The notes under the pieces were generated by a model, which saw only the letters and a program-made list of their open reading frames with translations, was not told the origin of the DNA and did not search any database. Shown piece after piece: positions 18,030 through 27,792 of a stretch of 64,000 nucleotides of DNA (its first letter is position 1; every line of letters begins with the position of its first letter). Source of the stretch: Corynebacterium sp. HMSC078H07 (GTDB taxonomy: Bacteria; Actinomycetota; Actinomycetes; Mycobacteriales; Mycobacteriaceae); assembly GCF_001812805.1 (NCBI RefSeq), contig NZ_KV810455.1, positions 1-64,000 of the forward strand. Direction: 5' to 3'. The position numbers and the translations under genes were made by a program.

Positions 18030-18953
18030 ATGAGCCTTGACTATTTTCGCCGCGGACGGGGATTAATTATCCTCGCAGGATTGGCGACTGTACTTCTTAT
18101 TGGCGCGATTGTAGTGGCGAGCAGCGCTATCGGTAGGGTGCTTCTGGTTTGCGCAGTTGTGGTCGGGTTTGTGTTTGCCGTGATGTCGATATCCGCACGC
18201 AAGAAGTCGGAAGGGTTGACCAAAGAAGCCTTACGCCGCAATTCGCGCTTGGAAAAGCAACTCCAGGAAATTTACACGGCTATCCAAGAACAGGACCGGC
18301 GTGCTGCGAGGGAACCCATGTCATTGCTGACAGCGGACCTGTCTGAAAAGCCTGATGAGGAGAGGCACACTAAACAAAGCATATTTGCGCCATCAACTAT
18401 TCCGGCGTCGCACATCCTCGGACGCCCTGACGCACATACAGCTGGACGCCTGGCTGCTGAACAGACTATGGACAGTGATAGCTCTGAAGTTCTACACGCA
18501 TTGATGAGCGCGCGTTCTGAAATGTGGACGCGACGTATTGAGCTTATTGGCTCACACGAATCTGCGGAATCCTTGCAAAACTTGGCGAGTGTTGAGCGCA
18601 TCTCCTCGCCTCACCTCTTAGGGAAACCGTTGAGAGATGCTAGCTATCTCGTAATTGAAGAAAGCCAGTTCGAGCGTGGTTTGTGGTCGGGCCTTTTGTC
18701 GACGCAGAAGACGAGCAGTTTTCTCCGATTGCTAGACCACATGACAAAAGCAAAGGAAAACGGAACTGTAGTTATCGTCTGCCCCAGCGAAACCTCGAAT
18801 CATTTCAGCGAAGAGCTTCGTCAACGTGCGACAGTGGTGAATTCAAAGAGCTCCACTACGTGGAGTTGGGATGATGATATTTACGCACCGGTCTTTAGAG
18901 CATTGCTCCACGGCGAAACAGAACGCAATAGTACGGAAGAGGGGACAGAATAA
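18030..18953 (+). CDS. Membrane-anchored protein of unknown function
   Basis: 307 aa. Two transmembrane helices at residues 10-32 and 36-54 are followed by a basic stretch and a short coiled coil (residues 60-95, RRNSRLEKQLQEIYTAI), then a cytoplasmic domain of about 200 residues that I do not recognise. A helix pair followed by a coiled coil resembles chain-length or scaffold proteins in layout only; no Wzz motif is visible. The start has AAGGAATG upstream. It ends two bases into the next glycosyltransferase gene, implying coupled translation. Confidence 0.7.
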   Translation: MSLDYFRRGRGLIILAGLATVLLIGAIVVASSAIGRVLLVCAVVVGFVFAVMSISARKKSEGLTKEALRRNSRLEKQLQEIYTAIQEQDRRAAREPMSLLTADLSEKPDEERHTKQSIFAPSTIPASHILGRPDAHTAGRLAAEQTMDSDSSEVLHALMSARSEMWTRRIELIGSHESAESLQNLASVERISSPHLLGKPLRDASYLVIEESQFERGLWSGLLSTQKTSSFLRLLDHMTKAKENGTVVIVCPSETSNHFSEELRQRATVVNSKSSTTWSWDDDIYAPVFRALLHGETERNSTEEGTE

Positions 18954-21121
18954 TGAGCTCAGTTGTGGTCTACGGCGATGTAAGTCCGAACGTTATCGAT
19001 GGCTCTTCTATCTGGCTGATGTCAATTTCTGAAGTGCTTTCTGGCGTTTTCGATGAGGTCCATATCCAGCTGAAAAGCCATCCGCAGAACCGTACTCTGC
19101 TGAGCGCAATCGATGGGATTGCAAACATCTACATCCATGCCCCCGAAGGTATCGCAGACGACGCGGCCCTTAGTACGACGGCTGCGGCTGAGTTGGTGGA
19201 AAGGCTCGTTAAGGAGAACCGTGCTAGCGCGGTCGTAGTGAGAGGCTTCCAAGCAGTCTATGATTTCAGCTTGAACGAGAAAATCTCTCCGATGCTGTGG
19301 TCCTATGTTACTGACCTGCCCTTTCCCCCGAAAAAGCTATCCGGAACCAATGTACAGCGGCTAAAACACATTGCAGAGTGTTCGCGTCGGATTTTCGCGC
19401 AAACCGAGGCTGCGCGCTCGTATTGGGAAGCCTTGGTTCCGCAGGCGGCCGGAAAAGTTCTGCTCATCCCTCCAATGATTCCGGACTTCGCGTTCAATAC
19501 TGCGAGAAACCCGCAGAACGCAACGCATCGTACACTCAAAATCGTGTACGCAGGAAAGCTTGCTCGTGAGTGGCGGACCCTTGAAATGCTGGAGCTTCCG
19601 CGGAAACTAAAGGAACTCGGTATTGACGCTCAGCTCGATGTGGTGGGGGCGAAATTTAACAGGGCCAAAGATGACCCCCAATGGGTTGGGAAAATGCGAG
19701 AAGCACTGGAGAAGGCACATGCCAACGCTGATAGCGGGGTGACGTGGCTGGGAGCGCTTCCCCGTACAGAATCCATCGAGCGGATCATGGCAGCTGACCT
19801 CGGTTTTGGATGGCGAACGGCGGAATTAGATTCGAGCCTTGAGGTCTCAACGAAGGCGCTAGAGTATGGTGCGGCCGGCGCAGCACCAATCGTCAACGAA
19901 ACTGAGGATCATCGACAGCTCTGGGGCGAAAATTACCCGTTTTTTGTTCGCGCCGATGACACAGTTGAGGAAGTCGCGAGAAGAGTCGCAGCGGGCCTTC
20001 CACTTATATCCGAAGCACGTCAGAAGGCGGCAGAAGCTAGCGAGTATTTCTCGATGAGCAAAGCCCGTGAAAGGTTTATGTCATACTTCGAACGCGCTGG
20101 CTCCTTATCCACGACGTTAGAGTCCGAAGAGATTCGGCAGCGGCGGATAGTTGTTGCGTCTCATGACCTAAAATTCATGGGCGAGCTGATGGAGTTCCTT
20201 ACCCGAAATCCATCATTTGAAGTGCGCCAAGACAAATGGCCAACGCTCCACACACATGACGAGGAGACTAGCCGGCAACTCGCAGAATGGGCCGACACAG
20301 TATTTTGCGAATGGGCAGGACCTTCGCTGGCTTGGTATTCGAATAACCTTCCCGATGAGACGAGACTGGTCGCCAGACTGCACCGCTTTGAACTTGACGG
20401 TCCGTGGATGGAAGGCGTCGCCTGGGACAAGGTTGACAAAATGATATTTGTCTCGGATTGGGTCCGTAAACAGGCGATTGTGCGATTCGGACTTGCCGAA
20501 AGTAAGACCATGGTTTTGCCTAATACCATCGATCTACTTGACTTTGATCGCCCGAAGACTAGTGACGCGCAGTTTGCACTGGGGCTCGTCGGCATGGTTC
20601 CGTTTCTCAAGCGTCCGGATCGTGCGCTCGACTTAATTGAGCAACTTGCGAAGATCGACGAACGTTATATCTTGCGTATCAAGGGACGAATGCCGTGGGA
20701 GTATCCACATGTATGGAGTGACCCCGTCCAAAAGCAACTTTACCTAGACTTCTTTGAGCGTATTGCCCGAAGCGAGTTACTTACTGAGCACGTCGTATTT
20801 GATCCTTTTAGTGCTGATATTGCTTCTTGGCATCGTGGCGTTGGATATATTTTGTCTCCAAGCGAGCTGGAGAGCTTCCATCTCGCCCCAGCTGAGGGAA
20901 TGGCCGCTCGGACGATTCCAGTCTTCTGGCAGCGCGAAGGCGTCAAGGAAGTATTCGGTGACTATGCCCAAGACTGCAGTCCAGAGGCTCACATTAAGGT
21001 CATTCTGAAAGGCCGGGAAAACGCATCCTTTAAAGAGATGGGATCAGCAGCGAGAGAATATTCTCGCAGCTGGGATGTGACTGCTGTAATGCCGCAGTGG
21101 GAGCAAATACTCGCGAACTGA
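18953..21121 (+). CDS. Double GT-B glycosyltransferase
   Basis: 722 aa with two successive GT-B-like modules. The first (about 1-380) has LKIVYAGKLAREWRTLEML near residue 190 and the acceptor-side ALEYGAAGAAPIVNE. The second (about 390-722) has VARLHRFE, LPNTIDL, GLVGMVPFLKRPDRALDLI near 545, and SPSELESFHLAPAEGMA near 645, which carries the catalytic glutamate of GT4 enzymes. Two modules suggest a bifunctional transferase. The start overlaps the preceding stop. Confidence 0.8.
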   Translation: MSSVVVYGDVSPNVIDGSSIWLMSISEVLSGVFDEVHIQLKSHPQNRTLLSAIDGIANIYIHAPEGIADDAALSTTAAAELVERLVKENRASAVVVRGFQAVYDFSLNEKISPMLWSYVTDLPFPPKKLSGTNVQRLKHIAECSRRIFAQTEAARSYWEALVPQAAGKVLLIPPMIPDFAFNTARNPQNATHRTLKIVYAGKLAREWRTLEMLELPRKLKELGIDAQLDVVGAKFNRAKDDPQWVGKMREALEKAHANADSGVTWLGALPRTESIERIMAADLGFGWRTAELDSSLEVSTKALEYGAAGAAPIVNETEDHRQLWGENYPFFVRADDTVEEVARRVAAGLPLISEARQKAAEASEYFSMSKARERFMSYFERAGSLSTTLESEEIRQRRIVVASHDLKFMGELMEFLTRNPSFEVRQDKWPTLHTHDEETSRQLAEWADTVFCEWAGPSLAWYSNNLPDETRLVARLHRFELDGPWMEGVAWDKVDKMIFVSDWVRKQAIVRFGLAESKTMVLPNTIDLLDFDRPKTSDAQFALGLVGMVPFLKRPDRALDLIEQLAKIDERYILRIKGRMPWEYPHVWSDPVQKQLYLDFFERIARSELLTEHVVFDPFSADIASWHRGVGYILSPSELESFHLAPAEGMAARTIPVFWQREGVKEVFGDYAQDCSPEAHIKVILKGRENASFKEMGSAAREYSRSWDVTAVMPQWEQILAN

Positions 21122-21162
21122 TATTAGATGCAGTGACGAGCGACAGTGTTATCATCACATTT

Positions 21163-22104
21163 ATGCATTGTCTCGTGACCGGCGGCGCCGGGTTTATTGG
21201 TTCCCATCTCGTCGATCTTCTCGTTGAAGAAGGCCATACAGTCACAGTTTTGGACAACTTGTCCTCCGGTCGTCTGGTCAACCTTGCATCTGCTCGACAG
21301 AACGGTGATGTCAACGTAATTGAAGGCGATATCCGTACCGTTGACTACGATGAGCTGTTTACGCAGCACCCAACGGAGGTTGTCTACCACCTAGCAGCGC
21401 AGATTGATGTGCGTAAGTCTGTTGAGGATCCCGTAAACGATTGTGAGACGAACGTTCTGGCCACGGTGAAGCTTGCTGACGTGGCAAGGCGCCATGGCGT
21501 TCGTAAAATTGTCCATACCTCCTCTGGTGGGTCTATTTACGGACAGCCTGAATCGTTCCCCGTTGACGAGGAGACTTCCGTGGCACCAGAATCACCGTAT
21601 GCCGCTGGGAAGGCTGCGGGTGAACTCTATTTGGAAATGTTTAGCCGCCTCTACGGCATTGGTTGTAGCTTCGTGGCCCCTGCAAATGTTTACGGGCCGC
21701 GCCAGAATCCCCACGGTGAAGCGGGTGTCGTGGCAATTTTCAGCCAGCGTCTTCTCAACGGTGAACCAACTAAAGTGTTTGGCTCAGGCTCAAATACTCG
21801 TGATTACGTCTACGTCAAGGACGTTGCACGAGCCTTTTATCTTTCATCGAAGAATGAAGCAAACGGCGAGCGGTTTAATATTGGCACCGGAATTGAAACT
21901 AGCGACCGCGAACTCCACACATTGGTAGCGAAGGCTGTGGGAGCACCGGACGAACCTATCTTTGCTCCCGCAAGAAAGGGTGATGTGCCGAGATCCGCTC
22001 TTAATTCCTCGAAAGCCAAGAAACTACTTGGTTGGGAACCGTGTCTGACACTAGAAGCTGGAATCAAAGAAACGGTTGGCTTTTTCGATGGGCAGGTGAA
22101 ATAG
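21163..22104 (+). CDS. NAD-dependent nucleotide-sugar epimerase (GalE/WbpP-like)
   Basis: 313 aa, an extended short-chain dehydrogenase. Rossmann motif VTGGAGFIGSHLVDLL starts at residue 4, so ATG 21163 is preferred over the in-frame ATG at 21097. The catalytic triad is visible: serine in HTSSGGSIYG and YxxxK in SPYAAGK near residue 148; NVYGPRQNP and RDYVYVKDVA follow. It would interconvert UDP-Glc/UDP-Gal or UDP-GlcNAc/UDP-GalNAc for the locus. TATCAT lies 8 bases before the ATG and no ribosome site is visible, so a leaderless transcript is possible. Confidence 0.85.
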   Translation: MHCLVTGGAGFIGSHLVDLLVEEGHTVTVLDNLSSGRLVNLASARQNGDVNVIEGDIRTVDYDELFTQHPTEVVYHLAAQIDVRKSVEDPVNDCETNVLATVKLADVARRHGVRKIVHTSSGGSIYGQPESFPVDEETSVAPESPYAAGKAAGELYLEMFSRLYGIGCSFVAPANVYGPRQNPHGEAGVVAIFSQRLLNGEPTKVFGSGSNTRDYVYVKDVARAFYLSSKNEANGERFNIGTGIETSDRELHTLVAKAVGAPDEPIFAPARKGDVPRSALNSSKAKKLLGWEPCLTLEAGIKETVGFFDGQVK

Positions 22105-22190
22105 CTGTCAACCGTTAAGGCCGGGCTAGATAAGCTTTGGGTGCGGACAGATGCCCTGCAAAAACGTTGTTATTGCATTACACTTGCCCT

Positions 22191-22592
22191 ATGCCAGAAA
22201 ACTCTCACAGAACGGTATTTCCATTCGAGGTAAGTAGCATTTACCTTTTCATACCTGGAGAGGCATCCGTACCTTTCCAATTTCGTGACTTTCTTGTCAG
22301 TTTTCGCTTCTTTGACGCTGACGGCGTTGAATTTCCGCCGGCGGTATGTAGCGCGCCTGTGACTGAGGCGTTCAATGAGCCCTTTATGTACCTAAAGGAG
22401 TCGGGTGTTGAAGGGGTATTTTTGGAGACAAATGTGGCTAGGTTTAATCCATGCATTAAAGCCATCGATCTCACGGTGCACCCTTGGAAGAGTCAAAATC
22501 TTAGCGTTCTCGAGTTAATCACGGAATCAATATATGCTCACGCGATTACGGCAGAAAGCAAGGAAAGCCTAATTTGGAAGGTGGCGCAGTAA
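22191..22592 (+). CDS. Unrecognised small protein of the polysaccharide locus
   Basis: 133 aa from ATG 22191. A TACACT box lies 7 bases upstream, so this may be a leaderless start; an in-frame start at 22137 is possible but less likely. The protein is beta-rich (FRDFLVSFRFFDADG, GVEGVFLETNVARF), has no signal peptide, and I know no family for it. Its stop overlaps the start of the next glycosyltransferase (TAATG), so it is likely translated with that enzyme and may assist it. Confidence 0.7.
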   Translation: MPENSHRTVFPFEVSSIYLFIPGEASVPFQFRDFLVSFRFFDADGVEFPPAVCSAPVTEAFNEPFMYLKESGVEGVFLETNVARFNPCIKAIDLTVHPWKSQNLSVLELITESIYAHAITAESKESLIWKVAQ

Positions 22593-24763
22593 TGTCGGTA
22601 TCGGTAGTTCTCCAGTTGATACCCGAGGATGTTGGAGAGGCTCGCGCCTATATTGAAAGCTTCAAGGGGATTGAGGGCGTGAAGGAGTGCATTCTCAGTC
22701 TGCCTAATTTACTTAATGGCCCAGCACTATCCGGCCTCTTCGAAACTGCGGATGCTCTAGCCGACTCGTTCTTTAGGTTTGAGGTCTGCCCGTCTGATTT
22801 CTCAAGTTCTGCGTGCATGAATAATTCCGCGGTCAAGTCTCGAGGCGATGTTCTGTTGTTCGTGGAGAGGGGGTTTACGGTTGTCCGAGACAGCGAAACC
22901 ATGCTCAGCTTGGACGAGCTACAGCGCGGAGTGGTTGCTGAAATCAGTCGATTTAGGAGTCTCGATAGTCAGGTAAACGAAGTACTAGGTCAACCCGAGT
23001 ATCTAACCCGCCTACCAGATACCTCGCTTGGCCGAGTTTTTGCTATTGACCGGGCTCATTTCTTGGAAGTTCGTGGTTTTGACGAGAACGCTTCGTTTTG
23101 TGAAGCGCTCGGCTATGATTTTATTCTCCGACAGCGACGCCGCGGCGGAAAAGTCGCGAGCGTTCGGGGTGTAAAGGCTGTGGCAAAAGAACAGTCAATA
23201 TCAGTACCTACCGAAGATGAAATTCGTCTTATGGAGTGCGTGGATAACAGGCAAAGTCTGTATCCAAACTTGATCGATTGGTCTGTTCCACAAGATGAAC
23301 GTCTACCTCTGGTTTCCGTAGCGATTGCAACCAAAGACCGCTACGAGATGCTGGTTGAGAGTATCAATTCTGTTCTATACCAGACATTCCAAGAGTTCGA
23401 AATCATTGTAGTCGACGATGGTTCGGAAGACCCCCTTCGAGTGGAACAGGTAATCGCCAGCATCGATGATGCAAGAATAAAGCTGATTCATCACGATCGG
23501 TCTCGAGGAGTCGCTGCTGCTCGGAATACTGCTGCAACCCATTCAAGTTGTTTGCTGACCGCTGTGCATGATGATGACGACATCATGCTTCCTAACCGTC
23601 TCGAAATTGGTATTGATGGATTGTCTCAAACTGTCGACGCTACCTACGGTGGCTGGATTAATTTCCAAGATGACACAGGTGAATTGCGGGGTTTCTTGAC
23701 TTTGAAGGGATTCAGCGCAGCGATGGTGGCATTTAATGGGGCAGGGCCCGGCCACAGCACTTGGACTTTGCCAACTCAATTGATTAGGGACTTCTCTTAC
23801 GATGAGAGGCTAACCTCTTCGGTCGATCATGAACTAGCTACCCGTCTGATGAATGCTGGTGTAAATTGGGGTCACGTCGAAAGGTTTATGTACTTACGCC
23901 GTGTGCATGACTTGCAGATCACCGCGCAAGATTCCGATAACCAAAAGGCGGGGCATACGCTTTCTCGACTCGCGAATAGATTTTTGACCTCCGGACCGAG
24001 CCAAGCTTCTCTGAGGAAAAAAGGCGAGGAACTAAAATATCCAGATGTCCCGGGAAGAACGGATCTTTTTAATGCCTTCGGTGCGTATCTTCCGGACAAA
24101 CTGGTGTCACGAGACATCATCTTGCAAGGGAACACAGTAAATCTCGCTATCGATGCCGATATGCCGGACAAATTGACGACGATTGTCACGGAGCGTGACA
24201 TTTTACGTGATCGTGCCGTCTTTGAAACCGCTGTAATCGAAGACGTTAGCCAGGACGACATTGTGAATCTTCGTCGGATTGGCTTTAGGTCGTTTAAACT
24301 TCGCGTTCGTGATCAAATTGAACTTCATGCCAATGCTAGTACGGAGGAAGCACAAGAAGCCCCAATACCGCCGCAAACGAGAGTCGACGAATCATTGCAG
24401 CAGCGTTTACTAGAGAGCAGCAAGATGCTCCGTAAACACGACGGGACAGTACAGATGAGCGTTCTTTACTTCCCAGAAAGCGTTGAAGCGGTCTCTATAG
24501 AAGCTTTTGAAGGACTGCTACAAGAGGCAAGGAAGATTGTGAGCGTCGGCGAGTTCGGCTACAAGAGTTCTGCCTATATTTTTGTCACCAAGGATCACTA
24601 CACAGCACACGAGCTGGAGACCTACTTGCGTGCGGCTTATCCACGGAATTCGACCTACCGAATGGGAGTTTCAAGCGCAACATTCGCAAAAGAGTTCTCT
24701 AGCACAAATGAGAAAGAAATAAGCGTAGAATTGAACGATTCTGGTATTGATAGGGGACTTTAA
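22592..24763 (+). CDS. Large family 2 glycosyltransferase
   Basis: 723 aa from ATG 22592 (GGAAGG upstream). The N-terminal 230 residues look like a degenerate GT-A domain with few catalytic motifs. The central domain (about 240-450) is a clear GT2: VSVAIATKDRYEML, IVVDDGSEDP, GVAAARNTA and metal-binding VHDDDDIMLP near residue 328. The final 170 residues are unassigned. It probably elongates the glycan in the cytoplasm. Gene ends overlap on both sides (TAATG at 22590-22594 and at 24761-24765). Confidence 0.82.
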   Translation: MSVSVVLQLIPEDVGEARAYIESFKGIEGVKECILSLPNLLNGPALSGLFETADALADSFFRFEVCPSDFSSSACMNNSAVKSRGDVLLFVERGFTVVRDSETMLSLDELQRGVVAEISRFRSLDSQVNEVLGQPEYLTRLPDTSLGRVFAIDRAHFLEVRGFDENASFCEALGYDFILRQRRRGGKVASVRGVKAVAKEQSISVPTEDEIRLMECVDNRQSLYPNLIDWSVPQDERLPLVSVAIATKDRYEMLVESINSVLYQTFQEFEIIVVDDGSEDPLRVEQVIASIDDARIKLIHHDRSRGVAAARNTAATHSSCLLTAVHDDDDIMLPNRLEIGIDGLSQTVDATYGGWINFQDDTGELRGFLTLKGFSAAMVAFNGAGPGHSTWTLPTQLIRDFSYDERLTSSVDHELATRLMNAGVNWGHVERFMYLRRVHDLQITAQDSDNQKAGHTLSRLANRFLTSGPSQASLRKKGEELKYPDVPGRTDLFNAFGAYLPDKLVSRDIILQGNTVNLAIDADMPDKLTTIVTERDILRDRAVFETAVIEDVSQDDIVNLRRIGFRSFKLRVRDQIELHANASTEEAQEAPIPPQTRVDESLQQRLLESSKMLRKHDGTVQMSVLYFPESVEAVSIEAFEGLLQEARKIVSVGEFGYKSSAYIFVTKDHYTAHELETYLRAAYPRNSTYRMGVSSATFAKEFSSTNEKEISVELNDSGIDRGL

Positions 24764-25437
24764 TGAGGTTCGGTTGGGAGAATTCTTTAACTGGTAAATT
24801 TGCTTTTCGGGAGCGGACAGAATACCCGAACGAGTCGGTCTCTTTCCCAAGAGAGTTAAAGTTGGATCTTGTGCTGACTGGTATGAATAAGTCAATAGCT
24901 CTCTTGGGAGGAATGCTAATTTTCAGTCAGGACATAGCTCGACAGCGAATAAGCTGGCCGCAGGCCTCCCTTGAATTTGACGATAGTGTCAGAAGAGCGT
25001 GGGGAGAATTGGCTCCTCGCTTCGAAATCGACCAGACTCCCAGCTGGACTCCTGACAATCACACTGTCTTGATCCTTTGTGATAACCGCCCACACGCTGT
25101 TCCCATCCAATCAATCGAAAAGCCGCGTCAGGTGTTACTTCAGGTACGCGATAGCGCGTACTGGACTGGAAAGATGTTTTCGATCGACCGTGTAGAATTT
25201 GCAGCTAACATTTCTGCTTTCGGGAAGCGATTCGAGGATGATTTAGCCTTTCGTGTGGCCATCGCACTCTTACTGTGCGGTGATTGGCGTTCTTCAGAAC
25301 TTGTAGTGGAGCGTCCAAAAATCAATAACTCAGGGTTCGATGAAAGAGACCTTATTGATCTCTGTGCGTCGATTGGGATAAAGCTTCGCGTACTTAATAC
25401 AGCGCAAATGGAGGAGATGCTTGTCTATGCCAAGTAA
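24763..25437 (+). CDS. Unrecognised protein of the polysaccharide locus
   Basis: 224 aa starting at the ATG that overlaps the previous stop. I see no known domain. It is mixed alpha/beta, lacks a signal peptide, and has a short hydrophobic stretch near residues 45-55 (IALLGGMLIF). Its last codons overlap the start of the next glycosyltransferase by 11 bp. The position between two transferases in one transcript suggests an accessory or inactive transferase-like role; this is inference. Confidence 0.72.
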   Translation: MRFGWENSLTGKFAFRERTEYPNESVSFPRELKLDLVLTGMNKSIALLGGMLIFSQDIARQRISWPQASLEFDDSVRRAWGELAPRFEIDQTPSWTPDNHTVLILCDNRPHAVPIQSIEKPRQVLLQVRDSAYWTGKMFSIDRVEFAANISAFGKRFEDDLAFRVAIALLLCGDWRSSELVVERPKINNSGFDERDLIDLCASIGIKLRVLNTAQMEEMLVYAK

Positions 25438-26506
25438 AAAGATCCTAATGCCTGTTCGAACTGTCGCCGAATGGGGAGGTGTTCACGAGTGGACTGTCGA
25501 CGCCGCTTCATCACTAGTAGCTCGCGGTAACGACGTCACTTTTGTTGGGCAAGGTGACACCTTTAGAGAAAGAGCGCAAGCGGTCGGAGCCTCGTTCTTT
25601 GAAATCGATTGGAACGAATGGGACAACGATATTGAACGAATCGCTGAAGATGTCGATTTTGATTTGATATTCTCCCATGCCCCCGGTGGTCGACAGATCG
25701 GCCTCGCCGTAAACGAAATTGCCAACAAAGAACACGTCGTTATGGTTCACGGCGCCTACCACGACTATATGTACGAGTGGTCTGACAGAGTCGATGCTTT
25801 TGTCGCAGCAAGTCCATCACTGGTGCATTTCGTACAGCGCTTTGGACGAGTAGCACCCTGGAAGGTAACCAATCTTCCGAATGCGGCGCCCTCCGAAATT
25901 TTTAACCTTCCGCTAGTTTCACATGATGAGAAACTCAGTGGTGGTGTAGGAAGAATCTTAACTGCCTCGCGTCTTTCGCCAGATAAGGTTCCCCAAATCG
26001 CTGCTGTCGAAGAGGCTGCGGAGAGCCTAAGTCGGCTCTATCCCGATATCAAATGGGTCATTGACATCTACGGTGATGGCCCGCTTAAAGCGATATACGA
26101 GCAGCGATATGCTGTATTATCACGTCGTCTAGCGAATGTAAGTTATAAGTTTCACGGATGGGTTGCGCCTCACGAAGTGCCGATTCTCATGAATAGAGCC
26201 TACTTGACTGTTACTGCGGGAATGGCCGGAATGCGTGCACTTGCCGCGGGATCGCTATGTCTTGGGGCAGGCGCTAAAGATACCGTTGGCATTCAAATGG
26301 GCCGTAACCTACGAGCTGGCTTGTGGTCGAATTTTGGTGACCATGGTGTTCAACGATTTGAAAAAACTGATGTGAGATCTGATCTCAATCTGCTTTCAGA
26401 TCCACACCGATACAACGAAGCCGTCAGAGTTGCTCGTGACAAGGTGCAGACGGGTAACAACCAAGATTTGGTGAATAACTTGATGTTCAGTGCCCTAAAT
26501 CTCTAG
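25427..26506 (+). CDS. Glycosyltransferase family 4
   Basis: 359 aa from ATG 25427, preceded by GGAGGAG; a TTG two codons upstream is the alternative. GT-B fold: N-terminal RTVAEWGGVHEWTVDAA with a glycine-rich acceptor loop, LPNAAPSEIF, then the donor half ILTASRLSPDKVPQIAAVEEA near residue 180, DIYGDGPLK near 215, and a weakened EX7E region (GMAGMRALAAGSL). It is the last gene of the + strand operon and is followed by a strong terminator. Confidence 0.82.
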   Translation: MPSKKILMPVRTVAEWGGVHEWTVDAASSLVARGNDVTFVGQGDTFRERAQAVGASFFEIDWNEWDNDIERIAEDVDFDLIFSHAPGGRQIGLAVNEIANKEHVVMVHGAYHDYMYEWSDRVDAFVAASPSLVHFVQRFGRVAPWKVTNLPNAAPSEIFNLPLVSHDEKLSGGVGRILTASRLSPDKVPQIAAVEEAAESLSRLYPDIKWVIDIYGDGPLKAIYEQRYAVLSRRLANVSYKFHGWVAPHEVPILMNRAYLTVTAGMAGMRALAAGSLCLGAGAKDTVGIQMGRNLRAGLWSNFGDHGVQRFEKTDVRSDLNLLSDPHRYNEAVRVARDKVQTGNNQDLVNNLMFSALNL

Positions 26507-26527
26507 GGTTGAGGCGTATACATGTAA

Positions 26528-26558
26528 TTCCCTGCCTAATGATTTGTTAGGCAGGGAA
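26528..26558. terminator. Convergent terminator of the polysaccharide operon
   Basis: A perfect 12-bp stem TTCCCTGCCTAA / TTAGGCAGGGAA with a 7-nt loop, between the stop of the last + strand transferase and the stop of the minus-strand transferase. It can serve both. Confidence 0.8.
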
Positions 26559-26568
26559 CCAATCGGTG

Positions 26569-27768
26569 TTAATCAATATGGGGGAGGCCTTGGCTGTTAA
26601 TTATTGGGGCGATTTTGGGCAATAGTTCCCTCCATGCTTCGTCGAGTTTGTCGAACCTTTCGTTAAATGCGCGGGATAGTTCCGTAGGCTCGACGATATC
26701 TTCCACCTTGTTGAAATTCGGTATTTGAGTCTTTTCTTCAAAGCGCCAACGAATACGAATGGCATCAAAATGACCTGCAAAAACGTGGTCAGAGGGGGCG
26801 GGTGTAGTGTCTTCACCTACAACCACATGAACCATTAGCTGGTCGTCTTCCTTGATTAAAGATGGACTATAGATGTATTTCGGGGCTAGCCACGCACCCC
26901 GCTTCTCTCCCAGCGAGTAGTCGGCATGGACTCGAATGCCATCCAGTTTTTTGGACCTATTTGGGAACTGGCGAATCGGTTGGCGACTGAAATGCAGAAC
27001 GGGTTGATTTGATTCTTCAAGAGCCTCTGGAAGTGACTTTCCGGCTACGTGAATTGGTAGCTCGTCTATGTCAATCATAAGTACAGATTTGGCGCTCGGG
27101 GCGAAAAACCTGCGAGAGTGCTCCCATGCTACGTGCTGGTTATAGTCTGAATCCCAAACATCATTTGGGCCCCCAGTTGGGCCGAATGGCATACCCCATT
27201 TGACTACAACGTGGCGCTTAATACCGGGGATCAGTGAAAGCACCTGATCGACGCGTTCGGCTGAGTAGAGCGAACTGTTGTTGTCGTAAACGATAATGGT
27301 GTCGGTGTCGTTTACTAAGGAATTGTAAAACGCCCAATAAGCAATCCACTCGAGGCGGTTGTCTTTTTGCTGGGTGACGAGAATGTGCCCTTTGGGTAGA
27401 GGGTGTTCGGAGATACAGGGAACTTCTACCTCCCAATACCCAAGAGGGCCATCGATGATAAGAATGCCTGGCGTATCCGATACTGGCGCTGTAGCACGGG
27501 ACATTCGATTCAGTGACTCAAACGTAATGTTTTGAGTGATGTCATTCCAGTTCCACTCGAATCGAGTTGCTCTTAGCTCTCTTTCGAGATTCTCCCAGCG
27601 AGGCCCGATGAACCAAAGTGTCCCATTGTTGACAAATATGTCGGAAAAGACCGTGTGGTAATCGAATTTTTTTAGATAGTTGGGCTGGCGATCATCAGGG
27701 TTGCGAGGGGGTACCCTCTTTATCGGCGCGTCTACTGGCAGCTCGACCGTGGCTGGTGTGTAAATCAT
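26569..27768 (-). CDS. Glycosyltransferase (family 92/DUF23-like GT-A)
   Basis: 399 aa. The segment from about residue 140 has the layout of family 92 and related GT-A transferases: ILVTQQKDNRLEWIAYWAFYNSL, then IIVYDNNSSLYS near 170 and the metal-binding DIDELP near 240. No signal peptide or membrane helix is visible. It stands with the TupA-like gene on the minus strand, 24 bp apart, so the two form an operon opposite to the main cluster. It may add a side sugar to the polymer; donor unknown. Confidence 0.75.
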   Translation of the reverse strand: MIYTPATVELPVDAPIKRVPPRNPDDRQPNYLKKFDYHTVFSDIFVNNGTLWFIGPRWENLERELRATRFEWNWNDITQNITFESLNRMSRATAPVSDTPGILIIDGPLGYWEVEVPCISEHPLPKGHILVTQQKDNRLEWIAYWAFYNSLVNDTDTIIVYDNNSSLYSAERVDQVLSLIPGIKRHVVVKWGMPFGPTGGPNDVWDSDYNQHVAWEHSRRFFAPSAKSVLMIDIDELPIHVAGKSLPEALEESNQPVLHFSRQPIRQFPNRSKKLDGIRVHADYSLGEKRGAWLAPKYIYSPSLIKEDDQLMVHVVVGEDTTPAPSDHVFAGHFDAIRIRWRFEEKTQIPNFNKVEDIVEPTELSRAFNERFDKLDEAWRELLPKIAPIINSQGLPHID

Positions 27769-27792
27769 GCGTGGACTCCTATTGCCTGTGTT

